64,000 nucleotides of DNA from Streptomyces mesophilus (GTDB taxonomy: Bacteria; Actinomycetota; Actinomycetes; Streptomycetales; Streptomycetaceae): the NCBI RefSeq assembly GCF_011044995.1, contig NZ_JAAKZW010000001.1:1-64000 (forward strand). Reading direction: 5' to 3'. Below are positions 63,193 to 64,000 of the stretch, piece after piece. The notes beneath the pieces are model-generated. The model worked only from the letters and a program-made list of their open reading frames with translations. It was not told the DNA's origin and searched no databases. The position numbers were made by a program, and so were the translations under genes. The stretch's first letter is position 1. Every line of letters begins with the position of its first letter.

Positions 63193-64000
63193 GACCCCTC
63201 GCCCGCGCCAGACTCACGGCCGCGATCAGTATCGCCGCCCTGTGCAGCCCGGCGGTGATACCCACCGCGACGGCGAGTGCCGCCGCGCCGTCCGTGACCG
63301 CCAAGGACGGCTCCGTACACCACACCGTCACGCTCATCACCGGCGACCGGGTGACTGTCACCACGATGAAGGACGGCAAGAAGGCGTACAGCGCTGTGCC
63401 TGCGGAAGGTTCGGCACCCGGCACGGTGCTGATGCGTACGGAAATCGACGGCGACGCGTACTTCTACCCGAGTGACGTCATCGACAAGGTCGGCTCGCTC
63501 CTCGACCCACGGCTGTTCAATGTCGACGGCCTGGTGCGCGACGGTTACGACGACTCGCATTCCGAAGCGCTCCCCGTCATCGTGCGGCGCACCGGCGCGG
63601 AGCGCCCCGAAGCGCTCGCCGCCGACGGGCTGCTCCCCGCGAAACGGGACTTCCGTTCGGTGAAGGCGAGCACGGCCGTCGTCGACAAGGACGACGCCGA
63701 CGAGGTCGGTGCGGCACTCGACGGCAAGGACGAGGCCGGGACGCTGGAGGGAGTCAAGTCCATCTGGCTGGACGGCAAGGTGCGCGCCGACGCCCTTGAC
63801 CGCAACCTCACCCAGATCGGCGCCGACAGCGCCTGGGACTCCGGTCGTACGGGCAAGGGCGTGAAGGTCGCCGTCCTCGACACCGGAGCAGATGCCACCC
63901 ACCCCGATCTGGCGGGCCGCATCAGCGCGGCCAAGGACTTCTCCGGCAGCGGCAGCACGCTCGACAAGAAGGGGCACGGCACCCACGTCGCGGCGACCGT
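63189..64000 (+). CDS. secreted S8 (subtilisin-like) protease, 5' part
   Basis: The first 270 residues of a secreted serine protease. A Sec signal ([20 protein letters not shown] ... TASAAA), a propeptide-like region, then the catalytic domain with Asp231 (VAVLDTGAD) and His266 (GHGTHV). The Ser is beyond the window edge. Streptomyces S8 proteases of this layout often continue beyond 1000 residues. Translationally coupled to the TusA-like gene. Confidence 0.88.
   Translation, partial: MRPLARARLTAAISIAALCSPAVIPTATASAAAPSVTAKDGSVHHTVTLITGDRVTVTTMKDGKKAYSAVPAEGSAPGTVLMRTEIDGDAYFYPSDVIDKVGSLLDPRLFNVDGLVRDGYDDSHSEALPVIVRRTGAERPEALAADGLLPAKRDFRSVKASTAVVDKDDADEVGAALDGKDEAGTLEGVKSIWLDGKVRADALDRNLTQIGADSAWDSGRTGKGVKVAVLDTGADATHPDLAGRISAAKDFSGSGSTLDKKGHGTHVAAT

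Noticed and set aside
1-64000. tRNA or rRNA genes, intact insertion sequences, phage att sites
   Set aside because: None was recognised by eye. A tRNAscan or ISfinder search could still detect something I missed.

Overview
The window reads as a piece of a Streptomyces (or close relative) chromosome. GC content and third-codon GC are very high, GTG starts are common, and several families are typical of the genus: TerD stress proteins, a Tyr/Pro-rich DUF6643-type protein, an Rv1733c-type membrane protein, LRV-repeat proteins, SpoIIE-type phosphatases with PAS/GAF sensors, and SARP/AAA/TPR regulators. No tRNA, rRNA, CRISPR array or intact insertion sequence was seen. All functions below are inferred from sequence; no database search was possible.

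Layout. 1-13 kb is mostly conserved housekeeping and accessory genes: TerD (cut by the window edge), a SAM methyltransferase, DUF6643, MOSC, a divergent RidA/LysR pair, a beta-helix/AAA ATPase fusion facing a large membrane hydrolase-like protein, a DeoR regulator, SRPBCC and YCII proteins. 13-15 kb holds a Cds1-like PLP enzyme of cysteine metabolism, preceded by what looks like a cysteine leader-peptide attenuator. 15-20 kb has an anti-sigma-type ATPase, an array of 25-bp degenerate tandem repeats, and an ABC exporter operon (SHOCT, ATPase, FtsX-type permease). 20-26 kb has a TAT-exported phosphoesterase, LacI and ROK regulators, a cupin-like protein, an LRV-repeat protein and AlkB. 26-31 kb is a catabolic or uptake unit: a GntR/FCD regulator, two amidohydrolases (one lacking the usual HxH) and an MFS transporter, linked by a repeated GGTATCCC-type operator. 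31.7-33.5 kb encodes a PAS-GAF-PP2C phosphatase.

33.9-50.7 kb is a compact polyketide or fatty-acid-like biosynthetic cluster and the most unusual part of the window. A rightward operon (KASIII, free ACP, SDR, crotonyl-CoA carboxylase/reductase, second KASIII, 3-hydroxyacyl-CoA dehydrogenase) looks like a supply line for an unusual acyl or alkylmalonyl building block. A leftward, translationally coupled operon encodes P450, SnoaL-like protein, KS-CLF-DH protein 1, ketoreductase SDR, AT-ACP didomain, KS-CLF-DH protein 2, MaoC-like hotdog protein and Sfp-type PPTase. The KS-CLF-DH order is that of PfaC of polyunsaturated fatty acid synthases, but here it is duplicated and the KR, AT and ACP functions sit on small separate proteins. 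No enoyl reductase (PfaD) or thioesterase is visible, so a polyene-like acyl product, later oxidised by the P450, is a reasonable inference. A HTH/TPR regulator is divergent to the leftward operon.

52.5-59.4 kb is decayed: frameshifted or truncated remains of a GH6 cellulase, two small exported proteins, two response regulators, an MMPL transporter and an alkylsulfatase C-terminal domain, interrupted by an intact LacI / sugar isomerase / Gfo-Idh-MocA unit with a clear palindromic operator. The window ends with a SARP-AAA-TPR regulator, a small TusA-like protein and the start of a secreted S8 protease.
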